NCBI GenBank assembly: GCA_032622095.1
Contig: CP136064.1
Coordinates: 130,621,605-130,685,604 of the forward strand
Length of the DNA stretch: 64,000 nucleotides
Reading direction: 5' to 3'
Origin: Siphonodentalium dalli
Taxonomy: Eukaryota; Mollusca; Scaphopoda; Gadilida; Siphonodentaliidae
The notes under the pieces were generated by a model that worked only from the letters and a program-made list of their open reading frames with translations, made no database searches and had not been told where the DNA came from. Below, piece by piece: positions 1-12,274 of the stretch. The translations under genes and the position numbers were made by a program. Positions within the stretch are counted from its first letter, which is position 1. Each line of letters starts with the position of its first letter.

Positions 1-203
1 AATTAACTCATTGAAAAAAAAAATCGGGTAAAATTGAAAAACAAAAAATTCAATAAAAAAATTAAAAAGGCACAATTAACTCATTGAAAAACAACAAATT
101 AAATTAAATCATTAAATTAAAAAAATTAATTAAAAAAATTAATTAAATTTAAAAAAAAATTGTCATGTTTCTGACGATTGCCAGTGGCGGGCTAACCTGC
201 TAG
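1..203 (+). mobile_element. Non-autonomous Helitron X1, 3' end only
   Basis: The window opens inside an AT-rich repeat body (runs of aattaactcattgaaaaac). It ends with the family X terminus: a short GC-rich hairpin around 183-191 (gccagtggcggg), a short spacer, then CTAG at 200-203. A hairpin followed by CTRR is the diagnostic Helitron 3' end. The next element starts TC directly after CTAG with no target duplication, as expected for head-to-tail Helitrons. The 5' end lies outside the window. Confidence 0.6.
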
Positions 204-229
204 TCTATACTATATATTTTGAGACTTCG

Positions 230-262
<33 letters not shown>

Positions 263-1630
263 ACTTCATCGAATCCAAAACGCGTGTACAGATTGAGATC
301 AAATTTCGTATGTAAGTGTAAAATCCCACCGATACCGCCGTAGTCGTGTTTTGGAGAAGCTCTGAGCACCCTTTATCCACTCCCAAACAACCGCAAAGGC
401 ACGGCGGGGGTTAATCGCGTTGATAGTTAAAGAGCGTTCCTATCGCATTGTAGTTGATAAAGAGCGTATATGCCTAATGTCATTCTTACGTCTGGGTCTC
501 GGCGTGTGCGTGTAAGACTGTATGCAGACATGAGCGTGTTGTGTGACGACATTCCCAACATCTAGCAGGGACAAATATCTATTAGCCAACATCAAGGCGA
601 GTTTTGCGACGTATTAATTCAAATGCTTTCGATCAAACAATATTATCTGTCGCACTCAGATTTCGTCATCTGTACGAATCCACTGCAATCGACCTATTTT
701 TAGAACGCAGCACATGTCGCGTTGCCGTTGGTGATGGGGTACACGGCGGGATTAATTTAAATATGTCATGTTGGTAACAATATCTAGCCGAGAATTCCTC
801 AGACATACAGACGAATGCGACCAGCAAATTTCAAAATTGGTCACTTGACCTCCCCATGAATATCTTCTGGGAAATGCCAGGGAACGTGTGCCCATTATCG
901 GGCCATTGTGTGTGTCGCGGTTGCGAGGTAAATACACGTGGTTGTGAATTACGTCACGCCACGTGGGTCCAGGCGGAAGTTAACATGACCCTTCCAATGC
1001 CGCGTACGTTAGTGATAACGAAGTTATAGCGAGCCCGTGTCAATTAGAATAAAAATTAAATAAAAAACATAAATTAAATTTTAAAAACATTTGTTTCTGA
1101 CCAATCCTGCGAGCACGGATGGCGCGCTTTGTTTTTACAGTATATACCTTTGGTATATACCGAAATCATCCCAGATAATCACGAATATAACATCAGATTT
1201 CTCCCCAGATGGGAAATTCCAGGGAATGCCGATTGAGCTCAAACTTGCTACCTACGGGAAGTGTCATATTCCAGGGAATGCCGATTGAGCTCAAACTTGC
1301 TACCTACGGGAAGTGTCATATATATGTGAGTGTCCTTTATAGACTCGAACCGATTGAGCTCAAACTTGCTAAATACGGGAAGTGTCATGGACGGGTTCAT
1401 TGAAAAACCAAAACAAAATCGGGTAAAATTGAAAAACAAAATTAAAAAGGCACAATTAACTCATTGAAAAACCAAAAAAAATCGATTTAAAAAGGCACAA
1501 TTAACTCATTGAAAAACATAAAAATTAACTCATTGGAAAACAAAAAATTAAATTAATTAAAAAAATTATTTAAAACTTAAAAATTGTCATGTTTCTGACT
1601 ATTGCCGCCAGTGGCGGGCTAACCTGCTAG
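204..1630 (+). mobile_element. Non-autonomous Helitron X2
   Basis: It begins TCTATACTATATATTTTG, matching the Helitron 5' pattern (TC start), followed by a short (TA)n/(TG)n tract. It ends with hairpin ccgccagtggcgg and CTAG at 1627-1630. The body contains direct repeats of a segment with ttgagctcaaacttgc (about 1224-1400) and A-rich stretches with repeated attaactcattgaaaaac. The largest reading frames are short and not protein-like. I see no Rep or helicase coding, so it is non-autonomous. Confidence 0.6.
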
Positions 1631-2415
1631 TCTACTATATATTTTGAGACTTCCGTATATATGTGTGTATATATGTGTGTATATATGTGGGTACTTCATA
1701 GAATCGAAAACGCGTGGAAAGATTGAGCTCAAATTTCGTATATAAGTGTAAAAACCCACGGGGATCGTCGACGTCGCATTTTGGACAAGTTCTGAGCACT
1801 GATTCTCCACTCCCAATCATCAAAATCACCGCAAACGCCACTTCGGGGGTTAAGGCATCAACGATCTTTATATTGACCATATACGGAGTTGTTAACGACG
1901 AACGCTCTTTATTACAATCGACGTGGCTAAACGACTAGCCCCATGCGTCCGAAATACGGATGCGGGACGAAATGAAATTATCTCGATTAAAAAGGCAGAA
2001 TTGATCTAAGAAGTGTTTGTTTACAATTCAACGCAACCTTATCGCTCGAAATATTATGCAGAGAGATTTCACGACGGGATTAATTCACTGTCCGCTCTTT
2101 TCGGGGACTACGGGGAAGTTTAGGACGGTACCATGAATTAACTCATTGAAAAACAAAGAATGCGTTGTCTCGTTCCTAGGAAGGGGGATTTCATCGGGTC
2201 AATTAGAATAAAAATTAAATAAATAGGTCAATTAGAATAAAAATTAAATAAATATTAAAAAATTCAAAAAAACATAAATTAAATTTTAAAAAGATTAAAT
2301 TAATATTAAAAAATTCAAAAATTCAAAAATTAATTTTTTTTTTAAATAAAAACAAAATAATAAAACAAATGTCATGTTTGTGACCAACCACGCCAGTGGC
2401 GGGCTAACCTGCTAG
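1631..2415 (+). mobile_element. Non-autonomous Helitron X3
   Basis: It starts TCTACTATATATTTTGAG directly after the CTAG of the previous copy, with a (GTATATAT) tract at about 1656-1690, and ends with the gccagtggcgggctaacctg hairpin segment and CTAG at 2412-2415. It is shorter than X2, with a diverged A-rich interior at 2190-2350. No coding capacity. Confidence 0.6.
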
Positions 2416-3455
2416 TCTACTATATATTTTGAGAACTCCTTATATATATATGTGTGTACTCTATAGAATCGAAAACGGCTGCACCGATTGGGCTCAAACT
2501 TCCCATCTAAGGTTAAAAATCCACGGGAATGGTTTTGGAGAAGCTCAGAGTACCCGTTCTCCACACTCATTCACAAAAAACGGCACTTCGGGGTTAATAG
2601 CGTTGATAGTTAAAGAGCGTTCCTATCCGCAGTGTCGTTGATAAACATCTTCCATATTTGGGTTCGTTAACCGGGTAACGCTCTTTATTCCCTTCGGATT
2701 TCGCATACTGAACGGGGGACGGGGTTTGTTTACGTTATCTGGAACATCGGATTAGACCACCACGGCACCCCCACGGCAATTTTAATTCACATTCCCAACA
2801 CATAGCAGGGACAAATATCTATTAGCCAGCATCAAGGCGAGTCTTGTGACGTATTAATTAAAATGCTTTCGATCAAACAATATTCTCTGTCGCACTCATA
2901 TTTCGTCATCTACGAATCCACTGCAATCGACATATTTTTTAGAACGCAACACATGGTACCAAAATTATGTCGCGTTGGTGATGGGGGTGCACAACCTACA
3001 GACGAATGCGACCAGCAAATTTCAAAATTGGTCTTCTGGGAAATTCCAGGCAATGCCGATTGAGCTAAAAAAGTGTCATATATATGTGTGTGTCCTTTAT
3101 AGACTCGAACCGATTGAGCTCAAACTTGCTAAATACGGGAAGTGTCATGGACGGGTTCATTGAAAACAAAAATCGGGTAAAATTGAAAAAAAAAAATTCA
3201 ATTAAAAAATTAAAAAGGCACAATTATCTCATTGAAAAACCCAAAGAAAATCGGGTAAAATAAAAAAAATAAAAATTCAATTAAAAAATTAAAAAGGCAC
3301 AATTAACTCATTGAAAAACTAAAAAATTAACTCATTGTATAACAAAATTTTAAATTAAATAATTAATTAAAACAATTAATTAAAAAAATTAATTAAAAAT
3401 ATTAAAAATTGTCATGTTTCTGACGATTGCCGCCAGTGGCGGGCTAACCTGCTAG
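2416..3455 (+). mobile_element. Non-autonomous Helitron X4, last of the array
   Basis: It starts TCTACTATATATTTTGAG and ends with hairpin ccgccagtggcgg and CTAG at 3452-3455. The following base is T, as expected if the element sits between host A and T. The body shares with X2 the segments around atcaaacaatattctctgtcg and ttgagctcaaacttgct. The array at 1-3455 lies outside the foldback element that starts at 4421. Confidence 0.6.
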
Positions 3456-4412
3456 TCGTATATAAAAACGAATGCGTATAGTATTCCGCTGCGCATGTGA
3501 TACATACTACTTGTTGTTTGCTAACGTATTCATCGAGAAATCTAAATTCTAGACATTGATGTCGAACGCAGTTTTCGATGGGCGAATAATGAAACTCCTG
3601 GTTTCAGGTAGTTACGGGGTTAATATATTTGGTTGGGGCGAATATCGGCCTTTCGTTAGGCACAAAAACGAGCCCTCTATGAGCTATAGTTCTCGGGATA
3701 TCGGCCGTCCAACGTAATTTCAAATTCTGTTCCGCAGATTGTCATTCTGTTCAGCATTCCATCCCATTCCGCAGAATGTCATGTACCGAATGATTTACAC
3801 ACACTATTGATACTCATCAGCCATTGTTCACACCTAAATATCGAAAGCAATTAACGTGTTCATAAAAGTTAGATACTGCAACAATGAGACATCTGCAAAG
3901 ATAGCTCCGCGCGCGAATACAAACATCCTGCAAAATGTCTATATATACGGTATGCATTTTGCGAGTATACGTCCCTTGTTATTAAAGTCATATAATAATA
4001 CCGATTTGTTTGGGGGTTGTATACCAAAGTACCATCATTACACTACATCATGATACTGAATAATGCCATGAGATAGCATGCAGAATAATAATCAGACCAC
4101 AATTATCGAACTTCGTTACATGGTTCGAGTACGACGATACCCAAATACATTTCTAGTCACATTTACCCATAGCTTCTATATGTCCTATGAAATAACACCT
4201 TCACGGAATACACCCAGAAATACTCAGTAGTTTTCTATAATAGTTTTACCAAAGTTGCCAGTCTATACATCTGACATGCATAATGCTTCGACTGACAACT
4301 TTGGTCAGAATGTTGGAGCAAACAACTACGAATTTGGACACAAATGAGGTATCAGCTTGTTTGAAAAAGAAAAAAAAAGAATAACACATGATCGTAGCCA
4401 AATATAATACTA
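3456..4412. other. Unassigned sequence left of the foldback element
   Basis: I recognise no gene. A short degenerate duplication (ttccgcagattgtcattctg and ttccgcagaatgtcatg) lies at about 3732-3785. The sequence is AT-rich with no open frame over 81 codons. It is the left host flank of the 18.6-kb element. Confidence 0.5.
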
Positions 4413-4420
4413 TGTAATAT
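4413..4420. repeat. 8-bp target site duplication, left copy (TGTAATAT)
   Basis: TGTAATAT directly precedes GGGTCC at 4421 and is repeated exactly at 23060-23067, directly after GGACCC. An exact 8-bp direct repeat outside a terminal inverted repeat is the footprint of a cut-and-paste-type insertion. Confidence 0.8.
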
Positions 4421-7400
4421 GGGTCCGCGAAGTTAGCACAACATTCAACATTCAACATTCGTTCAACATTCGCGTGAAGTTGGCACAACATTCAACATTC
4501 GTTCAACATTCGAATTTTCTTGTACATTTGTTTTTGAACGTGAATGGATTGAGTGGGTCGTATATATAACACCCCTATCAAAATTAGAGTATTCGATACT
4601 TCGATGGATTGAGTGGGTCGTATATATAGCACCCCTATCAAAATTAGAGTATTCGATACTTCGATGCTCATTTTTGAGCAATTTTAACATTCGATTTTTC
4701 TTGTACATAAATTGTTTTAATGTGAATGGATTTAGTGGGTCGTATACATAGCACTCTTATCAAAATGATTATTGGATACCTCCACGCTCATTTTTGAGCA
4801 ATTTCAAATCACGCTCATTTTTGAGCAATTTCAATTCCGGGGGAGAGAGGGGGCACATCATATACGCATGATCGGATCGGGCCCATATATGCAGGCATTA
4901 TACCCCGATGGTAATTCATTATCCATAGGGCCCACGCCTAGCATGTGTGGTTTTCGCTGGCGAATGTTAAACAGAAAGAACATGCAACATTCGTTCAACA
5001 TTCGCGTGAAGTTGGCACAACATTCAACATTCGTTCAACATTCGAATTTTCTTGTACATTTGTTTTTGAACGTGAATGGATTGAGTGGTACGTATATATA
5101 GAACCCCTATCAAAATTAGAGTATTCGATACTTCGATGCTCATTTTTGAGCAATTTTAACATTCGATTTTTCTTGTACATAAATTGTTTTAATGTGAATG
5201 GATTTAGTGGGTCGTATACATAGCACTCCTATCAAAATGAGTATTGGATACCTCGACGCTCATTTTTGAGCAATTTCAAATCACGCTCATTTTTGAGCAA
5301 TTTCAATTCCGGGGGAGAGAGGGAGCACATCATATACGCATGATCGGATCGGGCCCATATATGCAGGCATTATACCCTTATGGTACTTTAATTCTCCATA
5401 GGGCCCACGCCTGCATGTGTGGTTTTCGCTGGCGAATGTTGAACAGAAAGAACATGCAACATTCGTTCAACATTCGCGTGAAGTTGGCACAACATTCAAC
5501 ATTCAACATTCGTTCAACATTCGCGTGAAGTTGGCACAACATTCAACATTCGTTCAACATTCGAATTTTCTTGTACATTTGTTTTTGAACGTGAATGGAT
5601 TGAGTGGGTCGTATATATAACACCCCTATCAAAATTAGAGTATTCGATACTTCGATGGATTGAGTGGGTCGTATATATCACACCCCTATCAAAATTAGAG
5701 TATTCGATACTTCGATGCTCATTTTTGAGCAATTTTAACATTCGATTTTTCTTGTACATAAATTGTTTTAATGTGCATGGATTTAGTGGGTCGTATACAT
5801 AGCACTCTTATCAAAATGATTATTGGATACCTCGACGCTCATTTTTGAGCAATTTCAAATCACGCTCATTTTTGAGCAATTTCAATTCCGGGGGAGAGAG
5901 GGGGCACATCATATACGCATGATCGGATCGGGCCCATATATGCAGGCATTATACCCCGATGGTAATTAATTATCCATAGGGCCCACGCCTAGCATGTGTG
6001 GTTTTCGCTGGCGAATGTTAAACAGAAAGAACATGCAACATTCGTTCAACATTCGCGTGAAGTTGGCACAACATTCAACATTCGTTCAACATTCGAATTT
6101 TCTTGTACATTTGTTTTTGAACGTGAATGGATTGAGTGGGTCGTATATATAGAACCCCTATCAAAATTAGAGTATTCGATACTTCGATGCTCATTTTTGA
6201 GCAATTTTAACATTCGATTTTTCTTGTACATAAATTGTTTTAATGTCAATGGATTTAGTGGGTCGTATACATAGCACTCCTATCAAAATGAGTATTGGAT
6301 ACCTCGACGCTCATTTTTGAGCAATTTAAAATCACGCTCATTTTTGAGCAATTTCAATTCCGGGGGGAGAGAGGGGGCACATCATATACTCATGATCGGA
6401 TCGGGCCCATATATGCAGGCATTATACCCTGATGGTACTTTAATTATCCATAGGGCCCACGCCTAGCATGTGTGGTTTTCGCTGGCGAATGTTGAACAGA
6501 AAGAACATGCAACATTCGTTCAACATTCGCGTGAAGTTGGCACAACATTCAACATTCAACATTCGTTCAACATTCGAATTTTCTTGTACATTTGTTTTTG
6601 AACGTGAATGGATTGAGTGGGTCGTATATATAGCACCCCTATCAAAATTAGAGTATTCGATACTTCGATGCTCATTTTTGAGCAATTTTAACATTCGATT
6701 TTTCTTGTACATAAATTGTTTTAATGTGAATGGATTTAGTGGGTCGTATACATAGCACTCTTATCAAAATGAGTATTGGATACCTCGACGCTCATTTTTG
6801 AGCAATTTCAAATCACGCTCATTTTTGAGCAATTTCAATTCCGGGGGAGAGAGGGGGCACATCATATACGCATGATCGGATCGGGCCCATATATGCAGGC
6901 ATTATACCCTGATGGTACTTTAATTCTCCATAGGGCCCACGCCTAGCATGTGTGGTTTTCGCTGGCGAATGTTGAACAGAAAGAACATGCAACATTCGTT
7001 CAACATTCGCGTGAAGTTGGCACAACATTCAACATTCGTTCAACATTCGAATTTTCTTGTACATTTGTTTTTGAACGTGAATGGATTGAGTGGGTCGTAT
7101 ATATAGCACCCCTATCAAAATTAGAGTATTCGATACTTCGATGCTCATTTTTGAGCAATTTTAACATTCGATTTTTCTTGTACATAAATTGTTTTAATGT
7201 GAATGGATTTAGTGGGTCGTATACATAGCACTCCTATCAAAATGAGTATTGGATACCTCGACGCTCATTTTTGAGCAATTTCAAATCACGCTCATTTTTG
7301 AGCAATTTCAATTCCGGGGGAGAGAGGGGGCACATCATATACGCATGATCGGATCGGGCCCATATATGCAGGCATTATACCATGATGGTACTTTAATTCT

Positions 7401-7544
7401 CCATAGGGCCCACGCCTAGCATGTGTGGTTTTCGCTGGCGAATGTTGAACAGAAAGAACATGCAAAATTCGTTCAACATTCGCGTGAAATTGGCACAACA
7501 TTCAACATTCAACATTCGTTCAACATTCGAATTTTCTTGTACAG
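4421..7544 (+). repeat. Left arm: satellite array, about 473-bp unit
   Basis: Anchor gcatgtgtggttttcgctgg recurs at 4941, 5413, 5992, 6466, 6946 and 7419, giving periods of 472, 579, 474, 480 and 473 bp. The 579-bp unit has internal duplications (a repeated ggattgagtgggtcgtatat segment and a repeated ttcaacattcg block). Each unit contains copies of the hairpin GCTCATTTTTGAGC, a conserved segment gatcggatcgggcccatata, and a run of ttcaacattcg motifs. Reading frames across the units (for example the minus frame beginning MYKKNRMLKLL) are by-products of the repeat, being present, shifted or broken from unit to unit. Confidence 0.85.
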
Positions 7545-7846
7545 CTTGGTGGCTTCTTTCAACAATCTATTGTCAGTAATCCTCATTGACGAGTAGTCTA
7601 TCCACAAGAACATCAACTTCCCGGTCGTCTCCCTCGTTTTCATCTCCTATTTTCAACGCATCTTCCCCTCAGAAACCTGCTTCAGATCACCACCGGAATT
7701 ATAAATGAAATTACAAAATTGTCGATTTATAATCACATAGACATAATACTGGAACGTTCAGCCAATGACCTCCTGAAAATCCGACTGATATATCCACATG
7801 AAGTACAGTTAGACATTGTGGAAATAAAAATAAATTATGCCAGTCA
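7545..7846. other. Unassigned spacer at the inner edge of the left arm
   Basis: The satellite stops after ttttcttgtaca. The next 300 bp have no repeat or gene that I recognise. Confidence 0.4.
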
Positions 7847-8870
7847 TTATTATACGCCCGTTTGAAAAACGGCCGTATTATAGTATTGGTCTGTCCATCC
7901 GGGCGTCCGGGCGTCCGTTAACCTGGTTTCCGGATGATAACTTTAGTTAGAGTGAACCAAATTTAATAAAATTTGGAATGTGTGTTTATTAGCCGAAAAG
8001 TAAGTTGAAGTTCGAATTTGGGTTCCGCCCGCCAATTTTCACCGGAGTTATGCCCCTTATTTGACGTTTTTTGACTTAGAAAATCCTTGAAATTTGTGTC
8101 CGGATTATAACTTTAGTATAGTTTATCGGAATGAATCCAAATTTGGTATATTACTTTCTCCCACCAAAACACAGGTCAAGTTCGAACTTGGGTTCTGTCC
8201 GACCATTTTTGGCAGAGTTATGCCCCTTTTTCGACTCAGAAAATTCAGTTTTTCTTATGTTTTTTGGTTTCCGGATGATAACCTGATTTTGGAATGTTTA
8301 TACGCAAAACCCGTTTTTTTGTGGATTACATATATCGAAATACAGCTCAAGTCCGAATTTCGTTTTAATCCGATAATTTTTGCGAGAGTTATGGCCCCTT
8401 TTTTGACGTAATTTGACTTAGAAAATCCCTGAAATTTGTTGTCCGGATGATAACTTTAGTTAGAGTGAACCGATTTCAATCAAATTTGGTATGTGGGTGT
8501 ATTAGGCTAACAGACAGCTCAAGTTCGAAGTTTGGTTCCGTCCGCCAATTTTCACCGGAGTTATGCCCCTTATTTGATGTAATTTGACTTAGAAAATCCC
8601 TGAAATTTGTTGTCCGGATGATAACTTTACTAGAGCTTATCGGATTCAATGATAATTTGGTATATTACTTTCTCCCACCAAAACACAGGTCAAGTTCAAA
8701 TTTGAGTTCCGTCCACCAATTTTTACCAGAGTTATGCCCCTTTTTTTCCCAGAGAGGGCGTATTTTTCACGCCCAGCGTAGCTCGTGTTTATTGGGGGTT
8801 AGGCCGATACCATGCAGGGAGGATTTGGAAGGGGCGACACCCCTTCCGCCTACAACCCATTTGTGAAATT
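7847..8870 (+). repeat. Tandem repeat element, 5 units of about 171 bp
   Basis: It opens with an imperfect hairpin (tatacgcccgttt / aaaacggccgtatta). Five units follow, each beginning near tccggatgataactttag (about 7926, 8098, 8267, 8439, 8611) and each ending near gagttatgcccctt. The last unit runs into gagagggcgtatttttcacgccc, a partial inverse of the opening, so the array seems to be bounded by a short inverted motif. No credible protein: frames change between units. It is probably a non-autonomous element with tandem core units; superfamily unknown. Confidence 0.6.
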
Positions 8871-9032
8871 TTGAATGTGGTCATGCATGTTACAGTACAA
8901 GACACGATGAAAATGATGATGGATATGATCTAGACATTGATTATTTTTTCTCTCTCCGTCTGTCTGCGAGAAGTTCACGTTCTTGTTGTTCTCGTTGCTG
9001 TATAATACTTTTTGGAGCTCTGCACGTTCATC

Positions 9033-9520
9033 TTAAACGTACTCAATCCGAACAGAGGGTCCCCATCTCAACAGATTCCAACAACAACAATCCGATCAGA
9101 GGATCCTATATTACTATTTCTTTGGCTTTGGGGGTAAAAAATATTTGATTCGAGTCGAGGAACCCATCAAACAAAGCTCAGAGTTATTAGATATTGATTT
9201 TTGAAATTTGTTATGTTCTCGAGATGAGTAATAATAATTGCCGTCAATTTCGTATCCTGCTCGAGATGTGTACACCAAAACACCATTCAAACAGACAAGG
9301 ATGGATAACTCTAAAATCAAGTGGTAATAATAACGCAATTTTGACTGAGTTCTGGGCCAGAAAGTATTCCCGATAATGAAAAATAATAGATTTCGAAAAT
9401 CGATATCTAACAAATCTGAGCTTTGATGGGTGACTTCCTCGACTCGAATCAAATATTTTTGACCCCCGAAGCCATTGAAATAGTAATTGAGAGGAGTTTT
9501 ATCGGATTGAGTACCTTTAA
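9033..9520. mobile_element. TTAA-flanked MITE, copy 1 (piggyBac-like footprint)
   Basis: TTAA at 9033-9036 and 9517-9520 flank an element of 480 bp (9037-9516). The ends are ACGTACTCAATCCGA and the inverse of AGGTACTCAATCCGA. The subterminal arms (about 9110-9215 and 9385-9490) are inverted copies of each other, both holding the tatttga-ttcgagtcgagga segment. TTAA duplications are characteristic of piggyBac. No transposase, so non-autonomous. The same family recurs at 30904 and 56795. Confidence 0.7.
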
Positions 9521-9924
9521 TTGAAATGTATTTATTAACCCATTTCACCACTTATGCTGTGGTATTGCACTTCTGCTATCAGATTCTGACTGTTTCTTAT
9601 GAGCTCCGCAACAAATCAGTCAACAACAAATCAGTTGAATATTTACCAGTTGTATATTTACACAAACATGTTTTCACAACAACTCAAACTCAGTGGATTC
9701 ATGCTGATACCAATCACTGACCATTCATCACCGCGTGTCTGTTTATACAACGATATATATGAAGGGATCACACGCGCGTGCTTATACAAACATTTGATTA
9801 CCGATAAGGCATGCACACGATAACTGTCTTATAAAGCCAGAACATCACCGAAATGCTTAGAGTTATTACCTTGTGATAAGAAATCATAATTATATGTCCA
9901 ATTTGAAGTCATAAATATAATTTA
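9521..9924. other. Unassigned interval inside the foldback element
   Basis: About 400 bp without a recognisable gene. A small duplication caacaaatcagt occurs twice near 9610-9635. The interval ends at the first CTAG of the minus-strand Helitron array. Confidence 0.4.
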
Positions 9925-10724
9925 CTAGAAGGTGACCGACTTCGTCCGGGCTTTGACCTTGAATTGACCATTTTGAAGGTCAAGGTCAGGTGGGGTCAAA
10001 CACCAACACCCCAAAAATGGTGGAAATCGGCCCAGCGGATACCGGGAAATCGGCCCAGCGGATACCGAGATACCCATATGCATCAAATTTCGTCCGTAAA
10101 AATCCGCCAGTTTAACCCGATTTGATTTCCGCTCAAGTATATAAACGCGCCTCATATACACACGCTCATTTGGATCGAGTTTCAACGTAAAGATAAATTA
10201 CCATCGGTGTCCGAGATATCGCCAAGACGTCTGAAACAGTCAAATGCATCGGCCGGTTAAGCGTTAACGTGATTTAACGTTATGACCTCTAACGACGTCA
10301 TAGAAGTTACGCATTGTTTTTATCCTGATGGAAGATAGTACCACTTCTTCTTGATAATTGAGGCAGATAACTAAAACGGATACATACGCATTATATATCG
10401 TTGGAAAGAGGAAACACGAAAGATTCTCACAGTGTCATTATTATGACTGGCTTTTTGTTATTCGCGCTGTTTCGAATCGATTTGTAAGCACCGAACTCAA
10501 ATGAAAGTCCCGTAACACAGCGTAAAAACAGATTTGACCTCGGCACGTGAAAAGATGACATCGGATCTGAAAATTAATATGCCTATGCCACTTCCCGACC
10601 GATAGTATCCTCACATACGAAGTTTAATCGAAATCGGGTAGGCCGTTTTCGAGTTCATCGCGAACACACACACAGACAGACAACCACACACACACAGACA
10701 GATCTTCCAAAAATATATAATAGA
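9925..10724 (-). mobile_element. Non-autonomous Helitron Y1
   Basis: Read on the minus strand, the element starts TCTATTATATATTTTTGG with a (TG)n-rich tract (10666-10700). It ends with hairpin cccggacgaagtcgg, about 7 nt, and CTAG (plus 9925-9928); the next minus-strand base is T. The interior holds aaggtcaaggtca at 9976 and a long shared segment with Y3. No coding capacity. It is the 3'-most copy of the contiguous array 9925-16338. Confidence 0.6.
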
Positions 10725-11294
10725 CTAGAAGGTGACCCGACTTCGTCCGGGCTTTGACCTTGAATTGTCCATTTTGAAGGTCAAGGTCAAGTGGGGTAAC
10801 GATTTGACCAGTCCAAAACACTGCCCGGACAAAAGAACCCGACAAACGTGCCCGTCGAAATCCATCCGGTTTTACCCGATTTGACCTTGAATTGATCATT
10901 TTGAAGGTCAAGGTCTGGTCGGGGTCACGATTGGACCCGTCCAAAACAATCGGTGAACAAAAGTAACCCAACGTATCAAATTTCGTCGAAATCCCATCAA
11001 AATTGGCGATTTGACCTTGAAGTTACCCGATTTCAAGGTCAAGGTCACGTCGCACGGGCAAATGAATATGCTTATGAGACTCGCCATAAGAAAGTACCCC
11101 CACATACCAAGTTTCATCGAAATCCCGTGATATTCGGGCGTTTGACCTTGAAATGACCCGATTTCAAGGTCAAGGTGACGTCGCACGGACAAATTAATAT
11201 GCCTATGTTCGTCCCCGGCCGAAAATACCCCCACATACCAAGTTTCATCGAAATCGGTTGGGAAGTTTTCGAGTTCATCGCGAACACACACACA

Positions 11295-11328
<34 letters not shown>

Positions 11329-11349
11329 TCTTCCAAAATATATAATAGA
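10725..11349 (-). mobile_element. Non-autonomous Helitron Y2
   Basis: Same termini as Y1. The interior differs: four blocks of inverted tgacctt(g)/caaggtca motifs, including a perfect 13-bp stem at 11142-11154/11161-11173. A (CA)n tract lies at about 11285-11325 near the minus-strand 5' end. Over its length it is nearly identical to Y4 at 17249, implying recent amplification. Confidence 0.6.
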
Positions 11350-12274
11350 CTAGAAGGTGACCCGACTTCGTCCGGGCTTTGACCTTGAATTGTCTATTTT
11401 GAAGGCCAAGGTCAAGTGGGGTCACGATTTGACCCGTCCAAAACACTGCCCGAACAAAAGTACCCGACAAAAGTACCCGTCGAAATCCATCCGGTTTTAC
11501 CCGATTTGACCTTGAATTGACCATTTTGAAGGTCAAGTTCAGGTGGGGTCAAACACCAACACCCCAAAAATGGTGGAAATCGGCCCAGCGGATACCGGGA
11601 AATCGGCCCAGCGGATACCGAGATACCCTATGCATCAAATTTCGTCCGTAAAAATCCGCCAGTTTAACCCGATTTGATTTCCACTGAAGTATATAAACGC
11701 GCCTCATATACACACGCTCATTAATTATCAAGTTTCAACGTAAAGATAAATTACCATCGGTGCCCGAGATATCGCCAAGACGTCTGAAACAGTCAAATGC
11801 ATCGGCCTGTTAAGAGTTAACGTGATCTAACTTTATGACCTCTAACGACGTCATAGAAGTTACGCATTGTTTTTACCCTGATAGAAGATCGTACCACTTC
11901 TTCTTAATAATTGAGGCAGATAACTAAAACGGATACATACATATTATATATCGTTGGAAAGAGGAAACACGAAAGATTCTCATAGTGTCATTATTATGAC
12001 TGGCATGTTATTATTCGCGCTGTTTCGAATCGATTTGTAAGCACCGAACTCAAATGAAAGTCCCGTAACACAGCGTAAAAACAGATTTGACCTCGGCACG
12101 TGAAAAGTTGACCTCGGATCTGAAAATCAATAGGCCTATGTTCGTCCCCGGCCGAAAATACACCCACATACCAAGATTCATCGAAATCGGTTGGGACGTT
12201 TTCGAGTTCATCGCGAACACACAGACACACACACACACAGACAGACACACAGATCTTCCAAAATATATAATAGA
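11350..12274 (-). mobile_element. Non-autonomous Helitron Y3
   Basis: Same termini. The interior combines the start of Y2 with most of Y1: the segment accaacaccccaaaaatggt and everything after it match Y1 closely. It therefore looks like a recombinant or common-ancestor form. A CA/CAGA tract lies at about 12220-12252. It directly abuts the first Z element, sharing the CTAG/TC junction. Confidence 0.6.

Noticed and set aside
1-3455. Large inverted repeat between 1-3.4 kb and 18.3-19.0 kb as part of the foldback arms
   Set aside because: It is explained by independent family X Helitrons in opposite orientation; the left ones lie outside the 4421 terminus.
4463-7185. Conserved open frames across the satellite units (for example MYKKNRMLKLLKNEH..., MWFSLANVEQK...)
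   Set aside because: They recur only because the DNA repeats; both strands are equally open, lengths vary with unit indels, and no domain or codon bias is visible.
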